Shown: positions 1-6,582 of the stretch, one piece after another | Position numbering within the stretch: the stretch's first letter is position 1 | How the letters are laid out: each line of letters begins with the position of its first letter | Origin: Chitinophaga pinensis | Lineage (GTDB): Bacteria > Bacteroidota > Bacteroidia > Chitinophagales > Chitinophagaceae | Assembly (NCBI GenBank): GCA_945872805.1 | Contig: CAMCBE010000090.1 | Location: 1 to 7,689 of the forward strand | Reading direction: 5' to 3' | DNA length: 7,689 bases | Notes under the pieces: model-generated | Databases searched by the model: none | The model's input: the letters and a program-made list of their open reading frames with translations, nothing else | Told to the model about the DNA's origin: nothing | Translations under genes and position numbers: made by a program

Positions 1-1092
1 TTATACTGTAATGCAGTAGGTGCACAGACAGAAATTGTATTTGATGGAGGGAGCCTGGTTTTTGCGCAAGATGGATCGAAGCGCCATCAATTGAAATTTT
101 TCCAAGAAGATTTTTTGGCAATTGACACTTCAGAATTGTATTCAGGTAAATTGATTCAACCTGAGTCAGCTACATCTTCTTTGCTAGCCTCGATGCGCTT
201 TGATAGAGCATCTAATCCTGATCATATTATTGAGTATTTAACTGTGGAGTCAAATATTGAACAAATTCATCAGGCATTAGTCTTGGGAGTGAAAGATTAT
301 TTTAAAAAAATGGGCTTTAAAAAAGCCATCCTAGGAAGTAGTGGTGGAATAGATTCTGCAGTCGTATTGGCTTTGGCGGTTGAAGCGCTAGGTGCTGAAA
401 ACGTTACCTCTATCTTGATGCCATCAGGATTCTCGAGTTCGCATTCTGTGGATGATGCTGTAGCGCTCAGTAGAAATCTATCCAATCCATTTCATATTAT
501 TCCTATTGAAAAATTGGTTGAATCTTTTTTGCATACGCTAGACCCACTTTTTAATGGAACACCATTTGGAATTGCAGAAGAAAATATTCAAAGCCGGAGC
601 AGGGGCAATTTATTAATGGCGGTGGCGAATAAATTTGGATATGTATTATTGAATACATCCAATAAGAGTGAGTTAGCAACTGGTTATGGTACATTATATG
701 GCGATATGGCGGGTGGAATAAGTATTTTAGGCGACTTGTATAAAATGCAAGTATTTGCATTGGCGCGGCATATAAATAGTAACAAGGCAATTATTCCTGA
801 AAACATACTCATAAAAGAGCCTTCTGCTGAATTAAGACCAAATCAAAAAGATATAGATAGCTTACCTCCTTATTCAGCGCTTGACAAAATTTTGTATTTG
901 TATATCGAATCTAGGCTTAGTCCTAAAGATATTATTGCTGCAGGTTTTGATGAAACTCTTGTAAACAGAGTGCTCAAAATGGTTAATGTTAGTGAGTATA
1001 AAAGAAATCAGTTTTGCCCAATCATTAGGGTAAGCACTAAAGCATTTGGCGTCGGCCGGCGATTGCCCATTGTTGCAAAATATTTAAGTTAA
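1..1092 (+). CDS. nadE: Glutamine-dependent NAD+ synthetase, 3' part (5' end outside window)
   Basis: The frame is open from base 1 to the stop at 1090-1092, giving 363 visible residues; the true start lies upstream of the window. The enzyme makes NAD+ from deamido-NAD+ (nicotinate adenine dinucleotide), ATP and glutamine-derived ammonia in the cytoplasm, the last step of NAD biosynthesis. Visible residues 1-30 read as the end of the nitrilase-type glutaminase domain (NAVGAQTEIVFDGGS). From about residue 80 the NAD synthase domain follows, with the ATP pyrophosphatase P-loop SGGIDS at residues 114-119 (bases 340-357), TSNKSE at 219-224, GDMAGG at 234-239, and the C-terminal block STKAFGVGRRLPI. 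The glutaminase catalytic residues are outside the window. An internal TTG at 91 could be read as a start, but family-typical residues continue upstream of it, so it is not the start. rsgA follows 27 bp downstream on the same strand. Identification is firm. Confidence 0.95.
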   Translation, partial: LYCNAVGAQTEIVFDGGSLVFAQDGSKRHQLKFFQEDFLAIDTSELYSGKLIQPESATSSLLASMRFDRASNPDHIIEYLTVESNIEQIHQALVLGVKDYFKKMGFKKAILGSSGGIDSAVVLALAVEALGAENVTSILMPSGFSSSHSVDDAVALSRNLSNPFHIIPIEKLVESFLHTLDPLFNGTPFGIAEENIQSRSRGNLLMAVANKFGYVLLNTSNKSELATGYGTLYGDMAGGISILGDLYKMQVFALARHINSNKAIIPENILIKEPSAELRPNQKDIDSLPPYSALDKILYLYIESRLSPKDIIAAGFDETLVNRVLKMVNVSEYKRNQFCPIIRVSTKAFGVGRRLPIVAKYLS

Positions 1093-1119
1093 GGTTCCTA
1101 TGCATAACTTGTATACATT

Positions 1120-2046
1120 ATGAAGGCCATTGTTTATAAATCTACTGGTAGTTGGTATACGGTAAAGGGAAGTGATCATGCTTTTTATGAGGCAAGATTG
1201 AAAGGTAAATTTAAAATGGATGGCTTCACGTCTTCGAATCCGATTGCAGTAGGAGATGAAGTTGAAGTTGAGACAGAGGATGAGCTTGAACATAGGGTAA
1301 TGATTACTGAGATATTCCCTAGAAAAAATTATGTAAATCGTATCTCTCCTGCAAATAGGCGTCAACATCACATCATAGCTTCTAACCTGGATCAATCAAT
1401 TTTAATTGCTACGTTAAGGGAGCCTCGTACTTCTCAGGGTTTTTTGGATAGATTTTTAGTGACCTGTGAAGCTTTTCATATCCCAGCAGTTATTGTTTTT
1501 AATAAATCTGATTTATATCAAGAAAAAGAGATGTTGCTTTTTGAAGAACGAAAAGTAATGTATGAGCGAATTGGGTATGTGGTATTGTTAACCTCCGTAT
1601 CTGAGGAAACGGGTATGGATACATTGGATGATATCTTGGATCAAAAAATCACCTTGTTAAGTGGGCACTCGGGTGTGGGCAAATCAAGTCTAATAAATTA
1701 TGTGTTGAAAGGGGCTAATATAAAAACGCAAGAAGTGAGTGGATGGAGTGGTAAAGGACTACATACAACAACATTCTCTAAGATGTTTGATTTACCTGGT
1801 GGGGGAATGATCATTGACACGCCAGGTATGCGGGAATTTGCACTAGCCGATATAAATAAGCAAGAGCTGTCTCATTATTTTCCAGAAATGAGGCAATTAA
1901 TTTCTTCCTGTCAATTTAATAATTGCCTTCATACTAATGAGCCAGGTTGTGCTGTCAAAAATGCAGTAGCAGAAGGGGTAATTCACGAAGACCGATATAT
2001 TAGCTATTACAATATATTAGAAAGTATAGAAGTAGTAGGTTGGTAA
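1120..2046 (+). CDS. rsgA: Ribosome small subunit-dependent GTPase RsgA (YjeQ/YloQ family)
   Basis: A complete 308-residue protein of normal family length. RsgA is a circularly permuted GTPase that checks late maturation of the 30S ribosomal subunit and helps release assembly factors. The permuted order is visible: an N-terminal OB-fold-like region (about 1-70), G4 NKSD at 128-131, then the P-loop G1 GHSGVGKSS at 182-190, the switch segment GKGLHTTT at 211-218, and G3 DTPG at 233-236. The C-terminal zinc site is intact: C264, C269, H271 and C277 in the CX4CXHX5C pattern. The start at 1120 is the only nearby ATG in frame and gives the expected N-terminus. No Shine-Dalgarno sequence precedes it, which is common in Bacteroidota. 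It is probably co-transcribed with nadE, 27 bp upstream. Its stop directly abuts the stop of the small gene on the opposite strand. Confidence 0.97.
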   Translation: MKAIVYKSTGSWYTVKGSDHAFYEARLKGKFKMDGFTSSNPIAVGDEVEVETEDELEHRVMITEIFPRKNYVNRISPANRRQHHIIASNLDQSILIATLREPRTSQGFLDRFLVTCEAFHIPAVIVFNKSDLYQEKEMLLFEERKVMYERIGYVVLLTSVSEETGMDTLDDILDQKITLLSGHSGVGKSSLINYVLKGANIKTQEVSGWSGKGLHTTTFSKMFDLPGGGMIIDTPGMREFALADINKQELSHYFPEMRQLISSCQFNNCLHTNEPGCAVKNAVAEGVIHEDRYISYYNILESIEVVGW

Positions 2047-2196
2047 CTACACTTTGAATTTTTTGGCTCGATGTACTTTTTCTCCACTCATCAATCGTTC
2101 AGCTCCAACATTTTTTCCATTACTAGGGCAGCCGGTCTTTCTTGAACAGGCACTCATCGCAAAGCAAATTAGCAATAAAAAAAATATCCATTTCAT
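2047..2196 (-). CDS. Small predicted lipoprotein, 49 aa, function unknown
   Basis: An ATG at 2196-2194 opens 49 codons ending in TAG at 2049-2047. The product starts MKWIFFLLLICFAMSAC, a short charged N-terminus, a hydrophobic core (about residues 3-14) and a lipobox-like AMSAC with the acceptor cysteine at 17. This predicts signal peptidase II processing and a lipid-anchored mature peptide of 33 residues. The mature part contains a glycine/asparagine-rich block, GCPSNGKNVGAERL at 22-35, with a second cysteine at 23, and a basic tail ending KKFKV. Counting R/K/H against D/E gives about nine or ten basic to two acidic residues. No +2 aspartate and no acidic surface-export signal follow the lipidated cysteine. 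The gene lies 27 bp after the carbonic-anhydrase-like gene on the same strand, so it is probably the second gene of that transcript. I do not recognise a family. Its coding status rests on the coherent signal peptide plus lipobox and exact packing between neighbours. Confidence 0.75.
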   Translation of the reverse strand: MKWIFFLLLICFAMSACSRKTGCPSNGKNVGAERLMSGEKVHRAKKFKV

Positions 2197-2223
2197 GGGA
2201 TTATAGTTTAGGCTTGATTGTTA

Positions 2224-2736
2224 TTATTTGAACCAACTGCTATAAAGAGAATAGTTGTTGGCAATTCGTTCAATTTCTCCTTTTATTTTTTCTTCAGAAA
2301 CGTCCTTGATTTTTTTAGCAGGTACACCACCAAATACAGAGCCTGGCGGAACAATTGTTCCTTCAAGAACTACTGCTCCAGCAGCTATAATGGAATTACT
2401 TCCAATAACGGCCCGGTCCATCACAATTGAACCCATTCCAATTAATACATTGTCATGAACTGTGCATCCATGTAGGATGGCCGTATGCCCGATACTTACA
2501 TTGTTCCCAATAACGGTTTTATGTTTTTCATACGTGCAATGAATAACAGCGTTGTCTTGGATGTTAACATTGTTTCCTATTTCAATTGAATTAACATCAC
2601 CACGTATTACTGCGTTAAACCACACGCTGCATTTTTCACCCATCACAACATCACCAACGATGGTAGCATTTGGAGCTATGAAAGTATCGTTACCAATACG
2701 TGGAGAAATTCCTTTAACTGGAAGAATTACAGGCAT
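2224..2736 (-). CDS. Gamma-carbonic-anhydrase-like left-handed beta-helix protein (YrdA/PaaY/CamH type)
   Basis: A complete 170-residue protein built almost wholly from hexapeptide repeats ([LIV]-G-x4 style), which fold into a left-handed beta-helix and usually assemble as trimers. All three metal-binding histidines of the gamma class are present: H66 in NAVIHC, and H84 and H89 in SIGHTAILHG. The supporting residues R45 and D47 (VIRGD) and Q60-D61 (IQDN) are also there, with spacing matching the archaeal Cam enzyme around D61/H66 and H84/H89. Between H66 and H84 there are only 18 residues, so the acidic loop carrying the Cam proton-shuttle glutamate is absent; this is the short CamH/YrdA subtype. 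Reversible CO2 hydration is therefore plausible but unproven, since many short members have weak or unknown activity. There is no signal peptide, so it is probably cytoplasmic. The gene is divergent from the aminotransferase and is followed after 27 bp by the small lipoprotein gene. Confidence 0.93.
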   Translation of the reverse strand: MPVILPVKGISPRIGNDTFIAPNATIVGDVVMGEKCSVWFNAVIRGDVNSIEIGNNVNIQDNAVIHCTYEKHKTVIGNNVSIGHTAILHGCTVHDNVLIGMGSIVMDRAVIGSNSIIAAGAVVLEGTIVPPGSVFGGVPAKKIKDVSEEKIKGEIERIANNYSLYSSWFK

Positions 2737-2743
2737 TTTTAGC

Positions 2744-2751
2744 CAAAGTTA
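2744..2751 (-). promoter_or_regulatory. Candidate Bacteroidota -7 element for the carbonic-anhydrase-like gene
   Basis: On the minus strand this reads TAACTTTG, a perfect match to the TAnnTTTG -7 consensus described for Bacteroidota primary sigma factors. It ends 7 nt before the ATG at 2736, so transcription starting a few bases downstream would give an extremely short or absent 5' leader. No TTG (-33 element) lies 17-23 nt upstream, which weakens the call. Confidence 0.4.
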
Positions 2752-2769
2752 TTCAATTCATCGGATTGA

Positions 2770-2802
2770 TTGGTGGTTGTTTATGCTAGGGCTATATCTT
2801 TA
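2770..2802 (+). promoter_or_regulatory. Candidate promoter for the class III aminotransferase gene
   Basis: TTG at 2770-2772 is followed after 22 bp by TATCTTTA at 2795-2802, one mismatch from the TAnnTTTG -7 consensus of Bacteroidota. This would place transcription start roughly 20 nt before the ATG at 2829. The -7-like element forms the left part of a 13-bp palindrome (2795-2807), so a regulator binding there would block it. This is a pattern match in AT-rich DNA and could be chance. Confidence 0.3.
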
Positions 2803-2815
2803 AGATAATTTTATC
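2795..2815. repeat. Two interleaved palindromes upstream of the aminotransferase
   Basis: TATCTT-T-AAGATA (2795-2807) is a perfect 6-1-6 inverted repeat. GATAA-TT-TTATC (2804-2815) is a second perfect 5-2-5 inverted repeat sharing the middle GATA arm. The result is three alternating arms, TATC, GATA and TATC, at 2795, 2804 and 2812. They sit 14-34 bp before the start codon, over the candidate -7 element. This is compatible with an operator for a dimeric repressor, but the arms are short and AT-rich. Confidence 0.3.
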
Positions 2816-2828
2816 GAACTTCGTATCA

Positions 2829-4013
2829 ATGAATCAACGCGAACTTTTTCTAAAGCATGTGGCGCAAACCTCTGCCAATCCATTGGCATTGGAAATCGTG
2901 AAAGCGGAAGGATGTAATTTGTGGGACAAGGATGGCAATCTATACATTGATCTCATTAGTGGAATTAGTGTATGTAATGTTGGGCATAGAAATCCACAGG
3001 TTATTTCAGCCATCAAAGATCAGTTAGATCGATACCTGCATCTGATGGTCTATGGTGAATTGGTTGAATCTCCTCAAGTATTGTATGCTCAAAAATTGGC
3101 TTCACTATTACCCGATTCACTCAATTGTGTCTACTATACAAATTCAGGTGCAGAGGCAACAGAAGCTGCTATGAAATTAGCCAAGAGAGTTACAGGGCGA
3201 ACGAATATGGTTGCTTTCCATGAATCCTACCACGGTTCTACTCAAGGGGCATTGAGTGTTATGGGTAGCGAATATTGGCGAAATGCATACAGGCCTCTTT
3301 TACCAGGCATAACGCATATTAATCATAATGATATTGAAGGGCTTTCCTGCATTGATGATCAAACTGCATGTGTTATTGCAGAGCCCATCCAGGCTGAACG
3401 CGGTGTACTAACCCCATCCGTAAAATGGATGCATGCGCTAAGGCAAAGATGTAATGAGACTGGCACGTTATTGGTGTTGGATGAAATTCAAACTGGTTTT
3501 GGGAGGACGGGAACACTTTTTTCGTTTGAACAATTTGGAATTGTTCCAGACATGCTATTGCTTGGTAAAGCCATTGGAGGTGGGATGCCGCTCGGCGCTT
3601 TAGTTTCTAGCAGAGATAATTTAATGCATTTTACGGAAGGTCCGATTTTAGGTCATATAACAACGTTTGGAGGGCATCCTGTTTCTTGCGCTGCAGGTAA
3701 CGCAGCGCTTCATTATTTAATAGATGAAAAGTTAATGGATGGTGTCCCAAGTAAAAGCACATTATTTGAAAGTCTATTGAAACATCCAAGAATATTGTCG
3801 TTTAACGCTTCAGGCTTATTAATTTCTATTGAATTTGAATCTTTTGAATTAAACAAAAAAATCATCGACTACTGTATTCAAAGAGGCGTATTTACTGATT
3901 GGTTTTTATTTGCATCCCAGTGCATGCGCATTGCTCCTCCTTTGATCATATCTGAAGAACAAATCAAAATAGCTTGTGCTATTATCCTTGAGGGCTGCTC
4001 AACAGTAAATTAA
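2829..4013 (+). CDS. Class III PLP-dependent aminotransferase (acetylornithine/ornithine/GABA aminotransferase family)
   Basis: A complete 394-residue fold-type I enzyme of usual length. It transfers an amino group between an amine-bearing substrate and a keto acid using pyridoxal phosphate in the cytoplasm. The cofactor site is fully visible: phosphate-binding TNSGAEA at 104-110, Y134-H135-G136 (ring stacking), E185, D218-E219-Q221 (D218 pairs with the pyridine nitrogen), Schiff-base lysine K247 in LGKAIGGGMPLG, and TTFGGHP at 278-284. R367 in the C-terminal RIAPPL block is where relatives bind a carboxylate. The sequence does not fix the substrate: acetylornithine, ornithine, 4-aminobutyrate, lysine-epsilon or another omega-amino acid are all possible, and no arginine or lysine pathway gene adjoins it. 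An in-frame stop at 2787-2789 and no in-frame ATG after it fix the start at 2829. The gene is divergent from the carbonic-anhydrase-like gene and converges on the DUF5686 gene across 13 bp. Confidence 0.93.
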   Translation: MNQRELFLKHVAQTSANPLALEIVKAEGCNLWDKDGNLYIDLISGISVCNVGHRNPQVISAIKDQLDRYLHLMVYGELVESPQVLYAQKLASLLPDSLNCVYYTNSGAEATEAAMKLAKRVTGRTNMVAFHESYHGSTQGALSVMGSEYWRNAYRPLLPGITHINHNDIEGLSCIDDQTACVIAEPIQAERGVLTPSVKWMHALRQRCNETGTLLVLDEIQTGFGRTGTLFSFEQFGIVPDMLLLGKAIGGGMPLGALVSSRDNLMHFTEGPILGHITTFGGHPVSCAAGNAALHYLIDEKLMDGVPSKSTLFESLLKHPRILSFNASGLLISIEFESFELNKKIIDYCIQRGVFTDWFLFASQCMRIAPPLIISEEQIKIACAIILEGCSTVN

Positions 4014-4026
4014 ATGTCGGGTTTTT

Positions 4027-6531
4027 TTAGAAAGAAAAACGAAAGCTGCCAAATAGACCAAAGCGTTTGTATAGCTCATCTGGGAAAGGTCGTGGCAGGA
4101 CTCTCCAGACTAAATCGATTCTGAAAAATCGAAAAATATTGTCCACTCCAGTTCCCACTTCCATATATGTCTTTCCATTCAGGCTTGTAAATGGTGTTCC
4201 AGAGTGAATGTTTAATTGTGCGTTTTCTTTACTTATGCTTCCCCATAATACTTTAGCATTCCAAAATTGCCTGAATTTTAGGTATTTGTTTTGTGGTACA
4301 AATTTAAAAAGACCACTTCCGATGTTATGTTCAATCGAAATACCTGCGTATTGATCTGATATATATTCAAATCGATTCATCAAGTTAAAGGCGTATTTAT
4401 TGTAATAATAAATTTCATTTCCTGGTGCAACAGCCAGTAACATGTAGGGGAGTTTTCCTGAAATTTTGCCGCCATAAATATTGTAATAGAAGCTGCCTGC
4501 TGGAGGGGTCTTTAGATAGTCGGAAATGCTGAGGGTATATTTTGAATATTTATATCCACTATTGAGCACTCCTTTTATTCCTTTTGAAAAAACGAATTCA
4601 ACAACGGGATAATCGCTACCAAGACTGCGTCTAAAGAAATCATCTTGAATGAATCTCTCTAAATAAGCAAACCTCAATTTCGCATTTATCTCTAGGTTAT
4701 TGAAATTTCCTGGATCTTGGTTTAGCGGGAAGTCGACTTTATCTGGGAGACTTTTTATGGGGTTAAAGATTTTCCTATGTAGATTCATTGTATAAGACAA
4801 ACCACTTCGCCACTCTTTGAAGTATTCTATTTTCTCTTGTTCAATGGATATTAGTTTTATCGGAACATTTAATTTCCTGAATGCAAGCGCAAAAATATTG
4901 TCATAGCCTATCTCATCATAATAGGATTGGCCATAGTCTAAATCCTTGCTATATGTCATTCTTAAGCTGCTTCTTGGATTTTTTCCTATCATGTAAAGCG
5001 CTTCAAGTTTTCCTTTTAGTTTCTGGTCAGTTGTGCCATACGCTAAGTAGGTTGACAAATATATTTTTTTACTGAAGTGATAATTTGTTCCAATATCAAA
5101 ACGTAAACGTAACCCTTCGTAGCTATTTCCACTAATCCAGTTCATCCAAGGACCTATCTCGTAATTTTTTACATAGCGATATCCAGTACCAATGAATTTT
5201 ATCCATTCTGAGTATCGTTCAAATGCTGGCATTTTCAATAAGGTATCTGCCATTTTATAAATATTGCTTTCGTTTCTGTTCAATGTATCATGCCTACTAG
5301 TTGTCCAGAAGTTTTCTGTTTTATCAAGGGCATCCTCTGCTATATCTATAATTTCTTTTCGCTTATCATTTTTGATGTCTGCTGAAAAAGAAAGTGGGAG
5401 GCTGTCAGTATTGATTTTTATATTTTTATAGGTGGTGGTTTTACGGCCAATTAAGCTAAGTTTTTTTTTCCCTGTTACAATTAGGTCTGCGATAAATTTA
5501 TCTTTAATTAAAAACCAAGTAGTATCGTTAAGCAAGCCGTACTCCTGAACCAAACTTAATTTATCTACAAAATTAATATTTGATCCGGGCGATACTTGTA
5601 AATTCATCTTTTGAATGGCATAGCTAGAATCAGCTATCCATGCATCTCCTTGAAAGGTGCTTTCTCCTTTTCGTTTAGGGAAAAATACGAGGTGAAAAAA
5701 TTTCTTACCTGCTATGTTTTGGGTGTCTGGTACCTTGTAATGATAATAAAGGTCTCCATCATTACTTATAGGGCTTACATAGAGTTTATCGAAAACTGGG
5801 ATAAAATTTTTATACACATTAATATTCTGATAAGTCCCCCCAAGGAATTTGGTTACACTTTCATTTTTTAGTCCGATTGTTTTACTGGCTTTTATTTTTT
5901 CAACTGTTTTATGTGGCTCTTTTTGTTTGTAATAATCCGAAATGCTCTCTGTCATGTAGATGGGTAAAATGGGAGAAGCTTCAGAAACAGTGTCAATATT
6001 GTTAAGGATGAATTTAAATGGCTTTGGTAGCAAAATGCCTTTTTGCATTTTTTCTACATTTACATGATTCAGGTCAAGCTCCAGTTTATTATATGCTTCA
6101 TACGAGTAGTTGTCAAAATTGCTGATATCATTGTCTTCTTTGTGTTTAACAATTCTTCTCCAGAGGAGTAGCCCTTTACCTATTTTACTTTTGACTACAA
6201 CTTCATACGCATTCCTTTTTCGCTCCATTTTTATTTGAAGTTCTAACTTGCTTTGAGAGGTATCTATAATGGTATAATTATCTTCAAATCCTGCGTAGCT
6301 TATCAAAAGAGTGTCTGATGGCCATTTTCTAAGGTGAAAAGTGAAGTTGCCTGCTGAGTCACTCAGTTTTGCAATGCTGCTTCCTAGAAATTTAACCGTG
6401 GCAAATGGGATTTGCTCATCAGAATGCATATCACGTATTACACCATGGATTTCTTTTGATTGGGCATGAATTGTAGTTGCCGAGATCAAAAAAATCTTTA
6501 ATAGTGTAAATGCCTTACTGATTTTACTCAT
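4027..6531 (-). CDS. DUF5686-type outer-membrane beta-barrel protein with N-terminal carboxypeptidase-regulatory-like domain
   Basis: A complete 834-residue envelope protein. Residues 1-23 form a signal peptide (hydrophobic stretch about 8-21, likely cleaved after HA at 22-23). Residues about 26-102 match a carboxypeptidase-regulatory-like beta-sandwich (IHGVIRD, IPFATVKF, SDSAGNFTF, DTLLISYAGF), as in many Bacteroidota outer-membrane proteins. From about 110 onward the sequence fits DUF5686, with the motifs NYSYEAYNKLEL near 141-152 and FQGDAWIADSSYAIQKM near 293-309. The last third is rich in alternating aromatic strands and ends in phenylalanine (FGSFRFSF), as expected for a BAM-inserted barrel. 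I found no cysteine anywhere in the protein, which suits a periplasm-exposed location. There is no plug domain or TonB box that I can recognise, so I do not call it a TonB-dependent receptor. Its molecular function is unknown. It follows carB by 51 bp on the same strand. Confidence 0.9.
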   Translation of the reverse strand: MSKISKAFTLLKIFLISATTIHAQSKEIHGVIRDMHSDEQIPFATVKFLGSSIAKLSDSAGNFTFHLRKWPSDTLLISYAGFEDNYTIIDTSQSKLELQIKMERKRNAYEVVVKSKIGKGLLLWRRIVKHKEDNDISNFDNYSYEAYNKLELDLNHVNVEKMQKGILLPKPFKFILNNIDTVSEASPILPIYMTESISDYYKQKEPHKTVEKIKASKTIGLKNESVTKFLGGTYQNINVYKNFIPVFDKLYVSPISNDGDLYYHYKVPDTQNIAGKKFFHLVFFPKRKGESTFQGDAWIADSSYAIQKMNLQVSPGSNINFVDKLSLVQEYGLLNDTTWFLIKDKFIADLIVTGKKKLSLIGRKTTTYKNIKINTDSLPLSFSADIKNDKRKEIIDIAEDALDKTENFWTTSRHDTLNRNESNIYKMADTLLKMPAFERYSEWIKFIGTGYRYVKNYEIGPWMNWISGNSYEGLRLRFDIGTNYHFSKKIYLSTYLAYGTTDQKLKGKLEALYMIGKNPRSSLRMTYSKDLDYGQSYYDEIGYDNIFALAFRKLNVPIKLISIEQEKIEYFKEWRSGLSYTMNLHRKIFNPIKSLPDKVDFPLNQDPGNFNNLEINAKLRFAYLERFIQDDFFRRSLGSDYPVVEFVFSKGIKGVLNSGYKYSKYTLSISDYLKTPPAGSFYYNIYGGKISGKLPYMLLAVAPGNEIYYYNKYAFNLMNRFEYISDQYAGISIEHNIGSGLFKFVPQNKYLKFRQFWNAKVLWGSISKENAQLNIHSGTPFTSLNGKTYMEVGTGVDNIFRFFRIDLVWRVLPRPFPDELYKRFGLFGSFRFSF

Positions 6532-6535
6532 TAAG

Positions 6536-6543
6536 CAAAGGTA
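6536..6543 (-). promoter_or_regulatory. Candidate Bacteroidota -7 element for the DUF5686 gene
   Basis: On the minus strand this reads TACCTTTG, a perfect TAnnTTTG match in the 51-bp gap after carB. It ends only 4 nt before the ATG at 6531, so initiation at the usual distance would fall at or beside the start codon. No TTG is found 17-23 nt upstream. If real, the gene has its own promoter rather than relying only on carB read-through. Confidence 0.4.
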
Positions 6544-6582
6544 AGTTTGAAAGAAACGTATGGGTAAATAAGTATGTTAATC

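Noticed and set aside
551..790. Minus-strand open frame of 79 codons inside nadE
   Set aside because: It lies wholly opposite a highly conserved part of nadE and its translation has no domain-like or signal features; it is a shadow frame.
1084..1395. Minus-strand open frame of 103 codons across the nadE/rsgA junction
   Set aside because: Antisense to the conserved N-terminus of rsgA, with composition typical of reversed coding sequence and no recognisable domain.
1995..2017. Inverted repeat ATATATT / AATATAT with a 9-base loop near the end of rsgA, considered as a terminator for the small lipoprotein gene
   Set aside because: The stem is pure A/T, lies within conserved rsgA coding sequence, and has no convincing U-tract after it on the minus strand.
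2032..2050. GTAGT / ACTAC inverted repeat spanning the abutting stop codons
   Set aside because: Only 5 bp of stem with a 9-base loop; the nearest T-run is several bases away, so it is too weak to call a terminator.
2218..2458. Plus-strand open frames opposite the carbonic-anhydrase-like gene
   Set aside because: They mirror the hexapeptide-repeat gene on the minus strand and have no independent support.
3988..4028. TTGAG / CTCAA hairpin before a T7 run at the end of the aminotransferase gene
   Set aside because: The stem is only 5 bp and the T-run begins about 20 bases after it, so it does not have the layout of an intrinsic terminator.
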